A stretch of DNA of 64,000 nt from Dioscorea cayenensis subsp. rotundata (lineage: Eukaryota; Streptophyta; Magnoliopsida; Dioscoreales; Dioscoreaceae): positions 28,699,916 through 28,763,915 of the forward strand of contig NC_052489.1 of assembly GCF_009730915.1 (NCBI RefSeq), read 5' to 3'. Under the pieces are notes generated by a model. That model saw only the letters and a list, made by a program, of their open reading frames with translations. It made no database searches and was not told where the DNA came from. The position numbers and the translations under genes are program-made. Below, in pieces: positions 24,139 through 38,364 of the stretch (within the stretch, counting starts at the first letter, position 1; every line of letters starts with the position of its first letter).

Positions 24139-25009
24139 ATTGGATCTAATGGAGATTTCAGAAGACCAAATGATGATATATATACATTGGTTTAGATAGT
24201 CAATGCAAAAGAAACTAGAAAGTCCATGGAAAGAGTTGTGTGTACTAAAACTAAACACTGAGGATGTGATTGGCTGGTAGCCTTTAACTCAGTTGGTCTT
24301 TGAAGGCTGACCATTTCTATCTTCAGAGTATTGGGAGGAAAATTCAATCCTTGACTTGAATACAGATGATTTTGAAGTCCAAAAGCATGTATTGAGACCA
24401 TGGACCAGATTAGAATTTACTTTCTAGTCATTTTAAATTAAAAGGGGAAGATCATTTTGATTTTCCAATTGCATTTATTAAAGACCAAATATTTAGTTGA
24501 TTTCTATAGTGTGTTCGACCTATATGATCTGACACTGACATATTTAACACAAGCATTACCTTTTTTTCCTCAATCTGGAAAGGATAAAAATTAAGCATAT
24601 TTTATCAGTCCACACAAAATTCTTTTGACAAATCTGTAAAATATCAACATGGGTAATACAAAAGTAGCATAATTTAAACTATAGACTAAAACTGCAGCAA
24701 AAAATACAATAGTAATTAACAACCGACTGCCGGTAGAAGGAGAAGACCAGCTCTAATGTAGCCAGGCTTCCCATTTTTACATTGATATTTGAGAACTTTG
24801 CTGTGAATACTGTTGATGAACTCTTCAGCATCACCTCCTGTCTCGGGCAAATGGAAAGTTTCGGCCGTAGAGCAAAATGACTAACTGAAACTCTCATCAT
24901 TCAACAACTATATTGAGTGATTGCTTCATCTATGGTTGTCTTTTGCTCTGTCTCGTCCATGCCTGAGAACAAATTTTCACTTGAACTATCATTTGATCTT
25001 TGGATTATC
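24139..25009. other. Promoter of the small gene and 3' region of VPS9A
   Basis: The left part carries the TATA-like sequence and leader of the minus-strand small gene. The right part is VPS9A 3'UTR or, if the frame break near 25012 is an artefact, about 36 further codons ending in TGA at 24901-24903. A minus-strand frame at about 24720-24850 reads PETGGDAEEFINSIHSKV but has no clear splice link. Confidence 0.5.
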
Positions 25010-28000
25010 TCAGACTTTCTCAGCGCTTGTTTCCTCCTCGATTACACCTTCAGACTCTTTATCAGTATCTGCTTTTGATTGTGATTGTGTGCCTGACGCA
25101 GCTGGAGATGCAATGGGGATGCCCATTCCTTTAGAAAGAGAAATGTACTTGAAAACAAGCTGTTTATAGCAATTTAGTAGGTTTTCCACATCATCGACAG
25201 TCAAATCACCTGGTTGTGCAAATAAGAATGGGTATTCCTGGAAATATTTAATAGGTTGATCATCCTTCAGAATCTCCGAAGCTCCTTTATTCTCTAAGTC
25301 TGAGAGCGATGGTGCTTTCACAATTGGAGTTGGGGGGACATTATACACATTCTTTTGCATATAGCTACCAACACTCCTTTGAACTTCAGATGCCTGGGTC
25401 TTGTGGTCAGGAATACTCTCATTGGCTTGATCTTTGAGATTTTCTATGTCAGTCGATTGGCCTAAGAGATATGCTCTAGCAGAATCCATTTTTCTCTGAA
25501 ACTCCATTTCATCCATTGAAAGAGACTCAGCGGTAATGTTCCAGATGAAGGACTCGGCAGAGACGATATTTGTAAAAAAATATGCTGATTCAGAAACCAG
25601 TCGTGAGCGACGCCTATACCTCTCGATGTAGAGCAAGTTTGAATATAACTGTGGAGGGTTTGCCTGCATGGTTTACAGTAGCATTGTTTATAACATAAGT
25701 GATCCAAAAGATTAAACCTGAAATGACAAAATGAAATGACAGAACATGCTTAAAAAATCAGAATTATGAATAGTTATACAAAAAGAAAGCTTTATATTCA
25801 GCTTGATCGAATAAATTTTACAAAAAAAAACTGCACTTGCCTTTAAGGTGACATAAATGAGAACTGGGAGAAAGTCATCAGCTCCAGGCGGATTGTCCTT
25901 CAATGCGATAGATGCATTTATTAAAAGGTTATTTATGACTTTACAGCAATTGAGAATACAAACAAGTTTATCTCTTGGAGCCTTGTACATGTTAATCTTC
26001 TGTAGCTCTTTCTGTGCAAGCTTAGGAAATCAAAAGAAAGAAATAATGTAAGAACTCCAAGTTACTAAATTAAGCACTTACAAAGGAGCAAGGAATTAGC
26101 ATGCAATATATTTATACACTAACATGATAACTAAAGTAGTTTATTGGTATAATGTATAGCAATAGAAAATAACAAAATAAATGGCTTCCACAATCGCACT
26201 ATGAACTCCAGAATTTGTGTGGGAAAAGGTCTAACAATAACTAAGTTGATAATAACCACCAAGTATTAAGGGTATAAAAAAAAGGTCATTAAAAAATACG
26301 GTTTTTAACATGCCATTATCAGAAACATGTAAGGCAGAATAGTCAAAAGATCCTCAAAGTAAAGTTTTAAAGAAGTCAATCCCCTCTTCTCCTCATGTTT
26401 TTAGACCCGGTCACCATCATATATTTTAATAGTCAATAGAAGATATGGTAAAAGAATATGACAAGTTACCTTCTTAATCTATCATAAATTCATCCAGTTA
26501 AGGCATATCAAAACTCTGACAGTAAAAGTTTGCAGGACCATATGGGAAGAAAAGATGGAAACGCTAACAAGATAAAAAAAAAATGGATAACTCACCAACC
26601 AAGATGTTTCGTTTCTGAAGTTTGGTTTTATGTCCAAATTTTCTGGAGTTACAAACTGCTGTAATAAAGAAATCTTTTCATAAAGTTCCTCATCATGTTT
26701 TACATCTTCTGGAAGTGATGCAAACGCACGATTGAATAATTTTGTCATGATATATTTCTCCAATCCCTGCAAACCGGAGAGTAAGAACCATGAACAGAAA
26801 ATTGGAAAACACAATGAAAATCTATGGACCTTTTAAACAAATAATATCCCAAAGATTCAATTACAACAAAATATGATGTATAAAAAAACCGTCGTTTTAT
26901 GATTTAGTAAATGACCATCACTTATTAATGATGGGGAGTCAATTACAACAAAATAAGATGTATAAAAACAGTCGTTTTATGAAATGAGCAGAAATATAAT
27001 AATGACAAGGAGCAGAAGTGTGAGCAACGTTAAAAATAATCATATGCACAATTGTTTCTTACATCATAGGAAAGGAGCAAATGACCATATCTCATTAAAC
27101 TAATAACATTACTGAACTTGAAATTCAATTTTTTTTATAACCTTGTCATTCTTCAAGACACCAAATATTGGAAACCATGAATAAACAAAGACAAAACCTT
27201 TTTTAATTATTATTTTTTCAGTTAGCATAACAGCCAAACGCTTGATAACAGAATCTGAAGCATTTCAAGCATTGAAATTTTAAAGAATGTAAACAAATAG
27301 AGTGATTCTCACTTCACCAGCACTTTCAAGTTCTTCCTCTGAGCTACCAGCCCAAAGCATATGAACCTTGAATGCCCCTTCCATGTTCAAAAGAAATTCT
27401 TGTACCGAAGCACTGTCTTTTTCTGGATCAGGAGCTCTATTTGAAAATGACACTATAAAGCTGCCGTGAAAAATGATATATATCAAATATGTGAATATAA
27501 AATTTTCAGGCTTATGCAATGAAGAGAACAAGGTAACAACAAATAGATCTGAAAGATAAGGTGTAATCACAAGAAAAGGTAATGGCATTGTGTTATAGGC
27601 TGCAGTTCCAACTTTAACATGTTAGTTGCTTATTTTTAAATATGTCTAATATGTTGAGTCAATTAGCTGATCGTATTTTATTAAGAAAAGTTTCACTCAA
27701 AAAGTATGAGATGGGATTGAGAAACCAAGTCTCCCTAAACAATCTTGATATCTGATAGAGGCCATCAGGATATACTGAAACTTGGAGACCAAACAACTTG
27801 TAAAACAATGATAAAAAAAGTTTTGATGTTTGTTTAAATGTATCTTCACTGTCCATCTTTGTGCTCCTTTGAAGACAAGGGCCACAGCTAAACCAGTAAA
27901 AGGCCTAGACTATATCATTCTAAACATTTCAGGCGGCTATGGAAACACGATGTAATCACAATCATCAAGTAAAATCAAGAAGTTCGATGAGCAGCTCTTA

Positions 28001-28503
28001 AAACAAGCATTGTGCAAAATCACAAGCATTCCATGAGACCGAATCTCCATGGATGATTCAGTCAGCCACTCAAGACATTTAATTTTCCTTTGGCTTCCCA
28101 CAATTCCAACTAACCCTAACACATAAATTCGATCAAAAACCAAACAAAAAAGCGTCAATGCCCTCAAAATCATATAGTTCGCAACAAAGATATGCCAACG
28201 CTCCGAACTAAACCCTAATGCCACAGAATAAGCACCGAATCAATCATAACGAGAAGCAGAGCCACTAGAGGATCGACCATAGATTCACAGATTAAGAAGC
28301 ATTCCATAGATCATCCAGGTCAAATACTAGAATTAATCTGAAAGGATCGACCAAATAAGTAGGAGACGGCGGAAGAACCTCTTAATGGATTTGACGAAGT
28401 CGGCAGCAGAAGGGTGGCGCATGCGGTCGAGGAAATCATGCCAGGTGAGCGGTGCCGTCGAGGACCCAAACACGTCGGTGTTGCCGCCGCCGCCGGCGTC
28501 CAT
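25010..28503 (-). CDS. VPS9A: VPS9A, VPS9-domain guanine nucleotide exchange factor for plant Rab5, 5 exons
   Basis: Predicted 425 residues as read. Exons (minus strand): 28379-28503, 27313-27460, 26596-26766, 25841-26020 and 25010-25663; the junctions keep frame. It starts MDAGGGG and has a helical bundle (about 20-100), then the VPS9 catalytic domain to about 250. That domain includes [29 protein letters not shown] and the [12 protein letters not shown] motif (acidic pair 196-197), which family knowledge ties to GTPase activation. After it come [20 protein letters not shown] and a less conserved C-terminal tail. VPS9A activates ARA7/RHA1/ARA6 on endosomes. Intron 4 is a GC-AG intron (AAAG|GCAAGT at 25840). 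The C-terminus ends SAEKV-stop, but coding-like sequence continues in the +1 frame to 24901, so the tail may be truncated by an extra base. Confidence 0.93.
26858..26995. repeat. 82-bp-spaced direct repeat in VPS9A intron 2
   Basis: CAATTACAACAAAATATGAT at 26858 and CAATTACAACAAAATAAGAT at 26940 each continue to a GTCGTTTTATGA segment. Intronic, no evident function. Confidence 0.75.
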
Positions 28504-31500
28504 TGGTCCGAGATTTCTCCCTGAAATCGGCACAGCGTTCGAGGGAGGGAGAAGGGAGCAAAGAAAGATGAAATTTTTGGTACAAAATCAATGCTCGCTC
28601 GCTCGATTGATCGATCGATCGATCGTGGATCACAATGCAGCAGGAGAAACAGGTGGGCTTGCTCCTGAGTTTTGAAGACTGGTCCTCTTATGACGTGTGC
28701 TTTGAGATTCGAAAACATACCCAAATTATTATCCACTCCCTTGAATTTTCACAAATACCTCGGACCCCATTTATTTATTTTACTTTTTACTTTTTATTTT
28801 TATTTTATTTTTTTCCTTAGCAATGCTGACAATAACCAAAGATACTTACTTAAGACGGATGGAAAAATCATTCGTGTGTAGGATAAAACAAAAATTCAAC
28901 CTTCTGAAAACACGTATTAATAATTAATTATGTGTTTTCATTAGTAAGAGAACATGCGGTAACTATGACTAGAGTAATTTGCTAGTGTGTAGCTGATGTA
29001 GACGATCATCGGACGAGTGTTGAGTTGACTAACTTTATTGTTCTAGCGCTGAGCCTTTAATCTATAGTGCCTTATATGATTTATTAATAATAATAATGCA
29101 TATGAGCTACCATACATCCAAAATCAGTAACTCCTGTATGAAAGTTAATCATATTAATCATATAGTCACTTGTCAATTAAGACAGTGGTTATTCTTGAGA
29201 AAATCTACATCTACATTGCTTCTAAAAATCCACTGAATTATATATATATAATTTTATATCAATAAAAAATATAATTTTATTTAAATTACTAAACCAGGCA
29301 AGACAATGTTGATTTTTATTTAAGCATAAAAATAAAATTACCTTAAATTTTTTACAAGTGTGTATGCAGAAATATTAATGACGGTTAAAATACTTTAGAA
29401 TCATATGTGCACAAGTTTTTATTCATTTAACATGTAATGATATTTTTTTTAATGATAAATGGTTTTTTTAATATACATTATATATCTAATGTATATTATC
29501 TAATGTAAAAATTTTATATTACAAAATAAAAATAAATGTTTTCCTCGATTTTCACAAAAAAAAAAAACGAAAAGAAAATCTTTCAAGTTTATACTTTGTC
29601 TGAGAATATTATTTTGCATTAATTTAAACTTAAATCTTGTGTATTTTTTTAAAGCTACTATATTTATTATCATTTTTTTTTGTACTAATCTTATATAATG
29701 ATATATGTGCATATATTTTGTGCAATACGTAACTTCTCGTGCTACTTATGATACACGAATCATTTTAATTATTATTTTTTCAAGTAGTACAAATTTCTTC
29801 TATTTATCGAGTGTTTATTGTTGTTGTGTTGTCAAAGTAAAGCTCTATACACATGAAAATACTTATTGTTTTGGATGGTTTGTAGAATGTGTTATATATA
29901 TATATATATATTGATCCTGATTTATTTGTTTTTTAATTAAATTATAATTTATCTATTTTATCCAAATAAATAAATAAATAAATAACTCTTCTACTAGACA
30001 CAAAAGTGGAACAAAATATAAGTTGTCTCATAAGCTCCTTTTCTAATATCAGCTCTTCACATTCTAATGAATTAATTTGTAGGCAGCCAACTAAAAGCAC
30101 TTCCAATGTATGTCATTTGTCTACCCCTGAAATGATAGAAATATTAAGACAAAACCGTCCTTTCTTTTTCTTTAAACCATTTCTATCAACCCAAACAAAT
30201 GCACACAATGTCTCAAAAATCTAAATTATGTGATCAATCCCATGATTATTAGAAAGTCATTAATCAATGTTAATGACATTGGAAATATCAAAGAGTCACA
30301 AGGCCTAATCAAAGAAAACAAAATCAATAGTTAGGCGAGCAAGCCAAAAAAACCATAACTTTGCTTCATTCTTGTCATTGATTTGGAGCCGGTCTTTGTC
30401 TTAAGTTTGAGAGAAAAAAAATGGTTGGCTTTTGACCACAAAGTTGAATTTTCCCAACAACCAAAAGAAATTGGACACGGAAACATTTTTTAGTTGCTTT
30501 AATTCTTTAATCAATTTTTTAAACTTGATTAAGCGTGATGTTAGAGGTCTAAAAGGGAAAAATGACGCAAAATGTCTACAAGTTTTGCTCGCGTGACCAT
30601 TAATCTTGGCTTGATCAGTGCCATCATCCATGCAAATTGAGTGTTTTTTAACTAAACATTGTGAAAAGCAATGAAAAAAAAAATTATATTTATTTTTAAA
30701 AAAATAAAAAACTTATACATAAGTTTATATCTGCGATAGCGGGTTGTTTAAATAAATAATTTTGAATTCAAATTATTATATAAATAAAAAACATATGTAA
30801 AAATTTATTTATTTTTATGAAATTTCTAACATCTCATTTTGGATTAGTTTAAAATCTGTTACATTAAATCTAATTATTATAAAAAAAACACTATAGGATT
30901 TTTTGTTTTCTTGTTAGATTAGACCAAGAAACATGATGGACAAGAGGAAGTTAAAAGAATTATTTATCCTTATTAATTAACCCATAAAATCAAATTCAAT
31001 GAATCAAATGCTTCATTTTATTATTTAATTAATTTTCTCTTTCCTCCACCCTTCTTTTTCCAAAACATTGAATAGACACATACAAGAAAATTGATGCACT
31101 CTATGTCCCTCATGGACAGTCTGTTGTGCAGTCACACCCACATGTATTTTGATCTGTTCAAATATATTATGCTTGCAAAAGTGGGGTTCCATCTCTTTTC
31201 ATTTTTCTTATGATCAACAAAGAGAGAATTAATTATTATTAGTCCAAAGTTTCCAACATAAAACAAACATTTTCCTTAACCAATGGACCTTTTCTTAATC
31301 TTATACAAACTACTACTTTTTTTCCAAGGCAAACTTTTACATTCATGTAAAGTTTTTTTTTTTTAATATTACAAATGGGGAGTTAATATTGGATGGTTAC
31401 AAACTAATTGCTACTGTCTCATGTAACTCCATGATATATATATATATATTTTTTTATTGATAAAATTCAGTTATATATGGCACGAAAGTAATAGTTATTA

Positions 31501-32474
31501 CCTAACAACTAATAAAGATCCTTTTGAAACTCTTTTTTATTAATCTCTTAACTACAAATTCATGTAACATAAATTACAATTAAGATTAATTTTCATCACA
31601 GTTTCAGTTCCTATTGAATTACTAGTGTCAAATTGAAAAAAAAATAATTTTATTAATAAGTCATTTTTATTTGTTATTTATTATTTTTTTTAAAAAAAAC
31701 CTTGTGATATGTATGGTATAAAAAACCAAATGTACCTGTTGAAAGTGAATTTTTTCCCTAACAATCCCTTTTAATTCTTAAAGATGAATTTATGATAGTA
31801 ACAAACACGCCATATTAATCATGAACTATAAGTTCCCCATTTAAAAAATAATAATAATAAACAAGGAACCATAAAAAAAATACACCCATTTACCTAATAT
31901 TACAGATGGATAACATTATAAAATCCACTATATATATATTTATTATTTTTGGTAATAAAATAGTCAAACCATACTATTTATGATATTTCAATGTACTATG
32001 ACCGTGTATTTTAATTATGTTAGGAATATTAATGAGATTTATTTTTGGAAAGAATATTTAAATAATTTCAAAGTATACATAGCCAGTAAATAAGGAAATA
32101 TATATATATATATATATATAAATACATTTATTATAAGTTTGAACAAAAGGTAGGGCCCCACCTACATAGTGACTCAGAGGGGTAGGCAAGGCTAGGCAAG
32201 GCAAAAGGCAAAGGCTGAAAGAGGGAGAGAGGAGGTGGAGGAGAGATCCTTTCACACATGCTCACAGAATACAAGACCGGGGCTCCGATGCGGTCTTTCG
32301 TGGACGCTGGGCTAAGTTGACGGACGTCCTCGTCACGTACCTTCTGCTTTCCTTCTTCTTCTTCTTCTTCTTCTTCTTCTTCTTCTTTGATAGAAAAGAT
32401 ATAAGAGCAAGAGAGAGAAGTTGAGGAGGAGGAGGAGGAGGAGATTTGGATTTGGAGTTTTGAGGGATAGAGAG
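28504..32474. other. Divergent promoter region between VPS9A and the galactosyltransferase gene
   Basis: The VPS9A leader (to about 28650) contains a GATC/CTCG tandem run (28586-28625). The middle is AT-rich with (TA)n runs (about 29899-29910, 31435-31450, 32099-32120) and no credible exon. The galactosyltransferase leader begins around 32200-32300 and contains a TTC/CTT run (32350-32388) and a GAG/GGA run (32424-32443), pyrimidine- and purine-rich tracts common in plant 5'UTRs. A CGTCACGTAC ACGT-core element sits at about 32330. Confidence 0.55.
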
Positions 32475-35400
32475 ATGAGGGGAAGAGGGAACGTGGGGAG
32501 TGAGAAGAGGGTGTCGACTAGATGGATCCTGATTCTTTGCATTTCGAGTTTTGGGCTTGGGATGCTCTTCACTAATAGGTTGGTTTTTTTTTTGCTGGAA
32601 TGGTGGATTGGATTGGTTTTGCTTGTGGATTTTTGGGGATGGTGGTTTGGTGTGTGTGTGTGTTTGTTTGGGTTTTTTGAGCTTAAAGGTTGAGTTTTGT
32701 GATTTGTTTTTGTGATGTTTTGGAGAGTTTTGGATTTGGGGAGCGTGGAATTGGTTTTCTAGGGTGGTTTCTAATTCTTATTTTGAGTTTTTTTGTTTGG
32801 TTTTTTTAGATTTTGGGTTTCTCTTTCATAAGATTGTGTAATTTGTGTCGGAATTTTTGTGTGTTTTTGGATGTGATCCCCATTTTTTAGTCTAAAGTTT
32901 GAATCTTTATGACTTGGGAATCCCCATCCCTCTCTCTCTTTGAATAAGAATAATTAGATCTTGGGATCTGGTGCATGCTTAATTAATGGAATTGATTTTT
33001 GAGCCATCTTTGGGTTTCGGCAACGCAGCGTTTTCGGAATCTCTTCTTCCCTGCGCGGTGCTGCAATTTCGAGTCATCTTTCTTAGTTGTGCATTATGTG
33101 GGCAATTAATTGATCCTCTTCTTTTTGTATCAAAGCTTGAAAATTGGGATCTTGTTTTCGGCCTTATGATTGATTGATCCCTTTTCTTGGGAAAAATTGG
33201 ATCTTGGCACCAGGGTTTTATTGATTGATGAGCTCTTCTTCTTTGCATCAATCTGTAGGCTGTGGGTAACACCGGAACCGGGCGGTCATTTTATATCAAG
33301 GCGACGACAGGAGCAAGAACTCCAGATTATCTCTGAGGATTGTACTACAAAACGGGTTGGTATTGGTTCTCAGAAGCAAACCAAATTTTTCTGGATGTTC
33401 AGTTTTGTTTTTGCTCAACTGCGATGCTTTATGTCTGACAGAAGCTTGGGCAGGATAAGGATATAATGGGGGAGGTGACCAAGACTCATGAGGCCATCCA
33501 GTGCGTAGCATGAGCTCAATAATTGCCAATTTGATTAATTTATTGTGTTTATATTTTAAGACTAATGTGAAGGTCCTTTTGGTTGCCATTTGATTGCTTT
33601 CAGATCTTTGGACAAGACAATAGCTACTCTGCAAATGGAATTGGCAGCTTCACGAAGTTCGCAGCAGATCGGTGTCGATGGTTCGCCATCAATCACAACC
33701 GCTACTCAACAACAAAGGCAGAAGGCCTTCTTTGTTATGGGGATCAATACGGCATTTAGCAGCAGGAAGAGAAGGGATTCAGTCAGAGCTACTTGGATGC
33801 CTCAAGGTCTAATTTTTCTCTTTTCTTAGTAGTTGTTCCCTTCCGAGTTGAACTTCAGATTTACCTTGAAGCCTAGGTGACTTGTAGAGGTTGCTTTTTT
33901 GGCTTCTATTTCTAACAATTTCTACCCTATTTTAATGGGATATGATATATTAATTAGGGGTACTCAAATTATTTTCCTGGAGACCACATCTGCATTCCAT
34001 TGCCTTTATTTGATCTCAGCTGAATGTTGGATCCAACCTTAGGTCTTCAGTTCTCTTCTAATTAATTCTTGAGACAAAGGATGCTGGCTTTTGCCGAGTG
34101 GTGGCATTTAGGTGGTTTAAGTTTTGAGACTTCCTCCTTGAATTGCCATTTTCCCTTCTCAGTTTCTCTGCTTTATTCTCAAAGTTTTAGTAGAACGTAT
34201 CTGACTATCAGTAAAAATCGATAGTTGATTTAATATCAACTAGACTTTTATTTGCATCCACTTATTGTCTTGGTTTCTTTAGTGCGTAGATTTTAAATGA
34301 GGCACCTTTCTTTGATCGCACTGATCCATAGGACTTCTTAAATAAATATCTTCCCATTTGGAAAAGAAGGCTTTTTTCCTCAATGGAATTCTTCCTAGCA
34401 AATAAGATGAAGCTCTTTTTGCAGTTGAAGTTCTATCCACATTTCTCAAAAACAAAAAGTTTTTCTCTTTGCACTTAATTTTGCTAAAAGATTGACAAAA
34501 TTTTATGGGAAATATAAGCTTTGCTTCATTTCTATATGATAATTGCCCCATTTTGGACCATGAGGTGTACAAAATCAATTCCCTTGTTTAGGCCTTTTAT
34601 TTGGTCTGATGATATCTATTGTTTCTATTTACTCAATTTACTGTCAAACTATTCTCCATCCAGTAAACTCGTATATTGTAGCCCCTTCTATCAATTACTT
34701 CTCCTGAATTTGTAATCCACATTTTATGAAGTCCAGTGTATCAATAGCTAATGTTGGTCCATGACAATGACTTTTTTCGTGACATCATGCCAAAGGTTGT
34801 CTCAGCCAACCTTGCCCTGTATAAACTGATAATTGTTTGTGATGGATAATTACAATCACTTTTTCCGGTTTTGATTTGCTAGCTAGCTATAAAGCATTGG
34901 AGTTTTCCCTTTCTTCTTTTTTAAATTGCTGTTAGTTGTCTATTGTTCTCAAATTACATTACATCATCTCATCTGTTTTTCTCACATTAACCCAGGTGAG
35001 AAGCTCCAACAACTAGAGCGTGAGAAGGGAATTGTCATCCGGTTTATGATTGGTCACAGGTACTTAATCATTCAGCCCCGCCCTTTGCTTTTCCTACAAA
35101 GTAGTTATCTTAAGTATCCAGCAGATAATTTATATTTGTGTTGGTCTGGCAGTGTGCACTTATTAGTGGAAAAAAGAGCAACATATTGAGATTCATATAA
35201 TTCCATATTGAAAATTGTTATGCTAATATGTAAATATGATCATCCTGAAGTTAATGATAATGATTATGCAATCTGCTTATTTCCTTTCCAACCTCCTTTA
35301 AGAAACAAATCAGATTTCATCCTAAACTGCCAAACTTCTGAAAGATTACATCTTTGAATATGACTTCTTGCCATAATTCTTTATATCAATAAATAAATAC

Positions 35401-37274
35401 CTATAATTGACTAGCCAACCATCTTGATGAATGCCAAAACCTTTAAAAGATACTGTAATATGTCAATGACTGTCCAATTGGTGATGTATATTTGATGCCA
35501 GCAAAGATGGTCTGTCATGTTATTATATTTATCTCTTAAGAGTCAAATGTATGTTAAAATGATTAGTAGCAGATTGTTGATGTTTCTGAAGCTGCAGATT
35601 TTTGTATACCTTAGGCTGTGAGAATCTGACCTTCTGATGCAAATGTGAATAATACACCTTTTGGACACATAAGACATCTTCTGCCAAAGTTGCAGAAGGG
35701 TTATACTTCTTCTATAATGGTCAATACTTTACTTGAAAAATGTAACTTGCGCATTGTATTTCTGTAAACATTTAAAGATGTTGATGTCTGATGCATTGCT
35801 GACCCTAATTTAGAGAGCATTTAATAAATAGGGCTTCCTTGAGTTGACTCTTCGCAAAAAATTTTCTTCTCTTCATCTTCATTTTTCTTTTTTATGCATC
35901 TGTCCATCCCCTCCTACTCTGATGAGTGCATTTTAACTACTTTGGTATCTGTCTTTCCAGAGTGAGAGTCAAGTTTTCAATAATTTGAGGATATGTAGGC
36001 CAGATATGACAAGAAAAATCTTTTGGGTGATCTTTTAGTTTAGCTAGTTGAAGATTGCTGATTTTTTTCTATATAGTAAATATGGTGTGTGTGCGTGCGC
36101 GCGCGCGTGCATGTGTGTCTGTTTTCAAATAACTGTTCATTCATTTTATCAATCATTTTTTTGCTTTCTACAGTGCTACATCCAACAGCATTCTTGATCG
36201 GGCTATTGATTCAGAAGAGGCTCAACATAATGATTTTCTCAGATTGGTAATAACTCTACTCATTCTAGCAACCTTGGCTGAAACGGCGAGTAATTTCTAT
36301 TTAAATGTATGATTTTTTTCCCTACTCCAGGAGCATGTTGAAGGGTATCACGAACTGTCTGCAAAAACTAAAACATTTTTCTCCACGGCAGTTGCTAAAT
36401 GGGATGCTGACTTTTACATCAAGGTTGATGATGACGTACATGTCAATCTAGGTGAGTCTTTGGACTTAATGCATCCCTAATGCATCCCTACTCCATTGTG
36501 TTCTTTTTTTTGTCAAATGTCTGTCCAACCATTCCATAATGATGCAGGTATGTTGGCTGCAACCCTTGCCAAACATAGATCAAAGCCCAGAGTGTACATT
36601 GGGTGCATGAAGTCTGGTCCAGTTCTTTCTCAGAAGTAATCCTCTCACCTTGCTTTTGTCGGTGCTTTAGTCTCTGTTCTTTGTAAATCTGGTTATGAAC
36701 CATCTCTTATTACAGGAGTGTTAAGTATCATGAACCTGAATACTGGAAATTCGGTGAGGAAGGAAACAAGTACTTCCGTCATGCAACTGGACAGATTTAT
36801 GCTATCTCAAAAGATCTTGCCACATACATCTCGATCAACCAGTAATACGTTGAGCAATTTAAATTTTTAGCAATTACAATGAAGTTAATTATAACCAGTT
36901 CTAACAAGTATAGCGCCTTTTGTTCTTCAATAGGCCTATATTGCACAAATATGCTAATGAGGACGTATCACTGGGTTCTTGGTTCATTGGACTTGAAGTT
37001 GAACACATTGATGATCGGAGCATGTGTTGTGGAACCCCGCCAGGTTCGGTGTACTTCTATCTTTCCTGTTTGATAACACTACCTGAGTAATGCGCCGCTA
37101 ATGTTTTCTGTTGTTGTTTTATCCGCAGACTGTGAGTGGAAAGCCCAGGCAGGAAATGTATGCATAGCATCATTTGATTGGAGCTGCAGTGGGATCTGCA
37201 AATCAGTGGAGAGAATAAAAGAAGTCCACGAAAAATGCGGAGAAGGAGATGGTGCTGTTTGGGGTGCTATTTAG
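32475..37274 (+). CDS. Golgi beta-1,3-galactosyltransferase (GT31, DUF4094 type), 11 exons
   Basis: Predicted 396-residue type II membrane protein. Exons: 32475-32578, 33259-33355, 33442-33500, 33604-33806, 34996-35059, 36174-36246, 36331-36451, 36548-36635, 36716-36841, 36934-37043 and 37129-37274; all phases agree. A short basic cytosolic tail is followed by one membrane segment at residues 17-33. The stem is DUF4094-like ([18 protein letters not shown]). The GT31 catalytic domain opens with [20 protein letters not shown], then [10 protein letters not shown] with the metal-binding DDD at 233-235, [22 protein letters not shown] and a cysteine-rich end ([17 protein letters not shown]). The family adds galactose in beta-1,3 linkage to plant glycans, including arabinogalactan proteins; the acceptor cannot be told from sequence. 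Confidence 0.94.
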
Positions 37275-38364
37275 TACACAGGACTTAGTGAGACCTTAGA
37301 ATTTTGCTGTAAATGGCAACAATCATTGCTCAACTAGACTGCAGACAGGTTCAAGATTAAGTTCTGATATCCCCTGATGATTGAATTGAAAAACTAGAGT
37401 TAAATGTGAGATCAAAAAGCCATTGGACCACAACGACATATCGGAAGGAGCTGCTTGTGTATCAGAAACACTGTTTGTACTAGACTGCAGGTCCCAGAGA
37501 TCTGTTCAACAGACTAATTTATCACTTGATTTTCATTGTGGAATATGCAGCTTGTAGAGAATGTGTATGTTGTCGTATTGGAATACTACAAATGTTTTAT
37601 CAACAATTTTGTTCAGAGAGTTATTGACATTCGTTGAAACGGAATCAATAGATTGAAGATCTTCATGGCTTGTGTGTTTCTGTTGGAATTGAGAAACATG
37701 TAACAAAATCTACAGTTATATTTTTTAACATCAAAGGGTCAATAATACGACAAGTTCATACCGTAATATCGAAGCTACTCTCATTGGTGAAACATTTAAC
37801 ATGTTTATTAGCAAAGTCAGTGACGAGAAGAAGATGGAGAGTGCGTGTTAGAACGTGCAGCATGACAAGGATGGCTGAGGAGGAGATCAGTGTAGGGGTT
37901 GTTATCAAAGTCACTGTGAAACAATCCTTGCATCCATGGCCATTGAATGTATCAACAAAAGTTTCCAATGAAAATCTATGAAGGAAAGGACATCTTCCTC
38001 CATTTCTGGTACATAATGTCTGATGCCAAGTTGACCATCTTTGTGGTTCTTCTTGGTCAACCAATCAAATTTTCTTCAAGAATGTCATGGAAGATATTAA
38101 AGCATACTTTTTTTTTTACACAATATATCCCTGTTAAAACCTGAAATTGCAACTGAAATGTGAAAAAAATCTGAAGGCCTTTGCTTCTCAATTGCTTTTG
38201 CATCTAAACATGTCAAACAAAGAATCATGGCATTGCAAATGAAAGGCTAATACCTTTGAGATTGACCCAATGAAATAAATAAATTAAATAAATTTATAAA
38301 TAAAAACATCAATGTCCTATAAAAACCTTGGATATCCCCCACTCTCAGCAGAGGAGAAGAGAGG
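37275..38364. other. 3' region of the galactosyltransferase gene and SAUR promoter
   Basis: 3'UTR-like sequence to about 37630. A stretch at 37670-38100 has moderately high GC for the area and short open frames on both strands, but no family I recognise. A TATA box (CCTATAAAAACC near 38317) lies about 45 bp before the SAUR start, fitting a compact SAUR promoter. Confidence 0.5.

Noticed and set aside
37670..38064. Overlapping open frames on both strands
   Set aside because: No recognisable domain, no supported exon structure, and low-complexity hydrophobic text.
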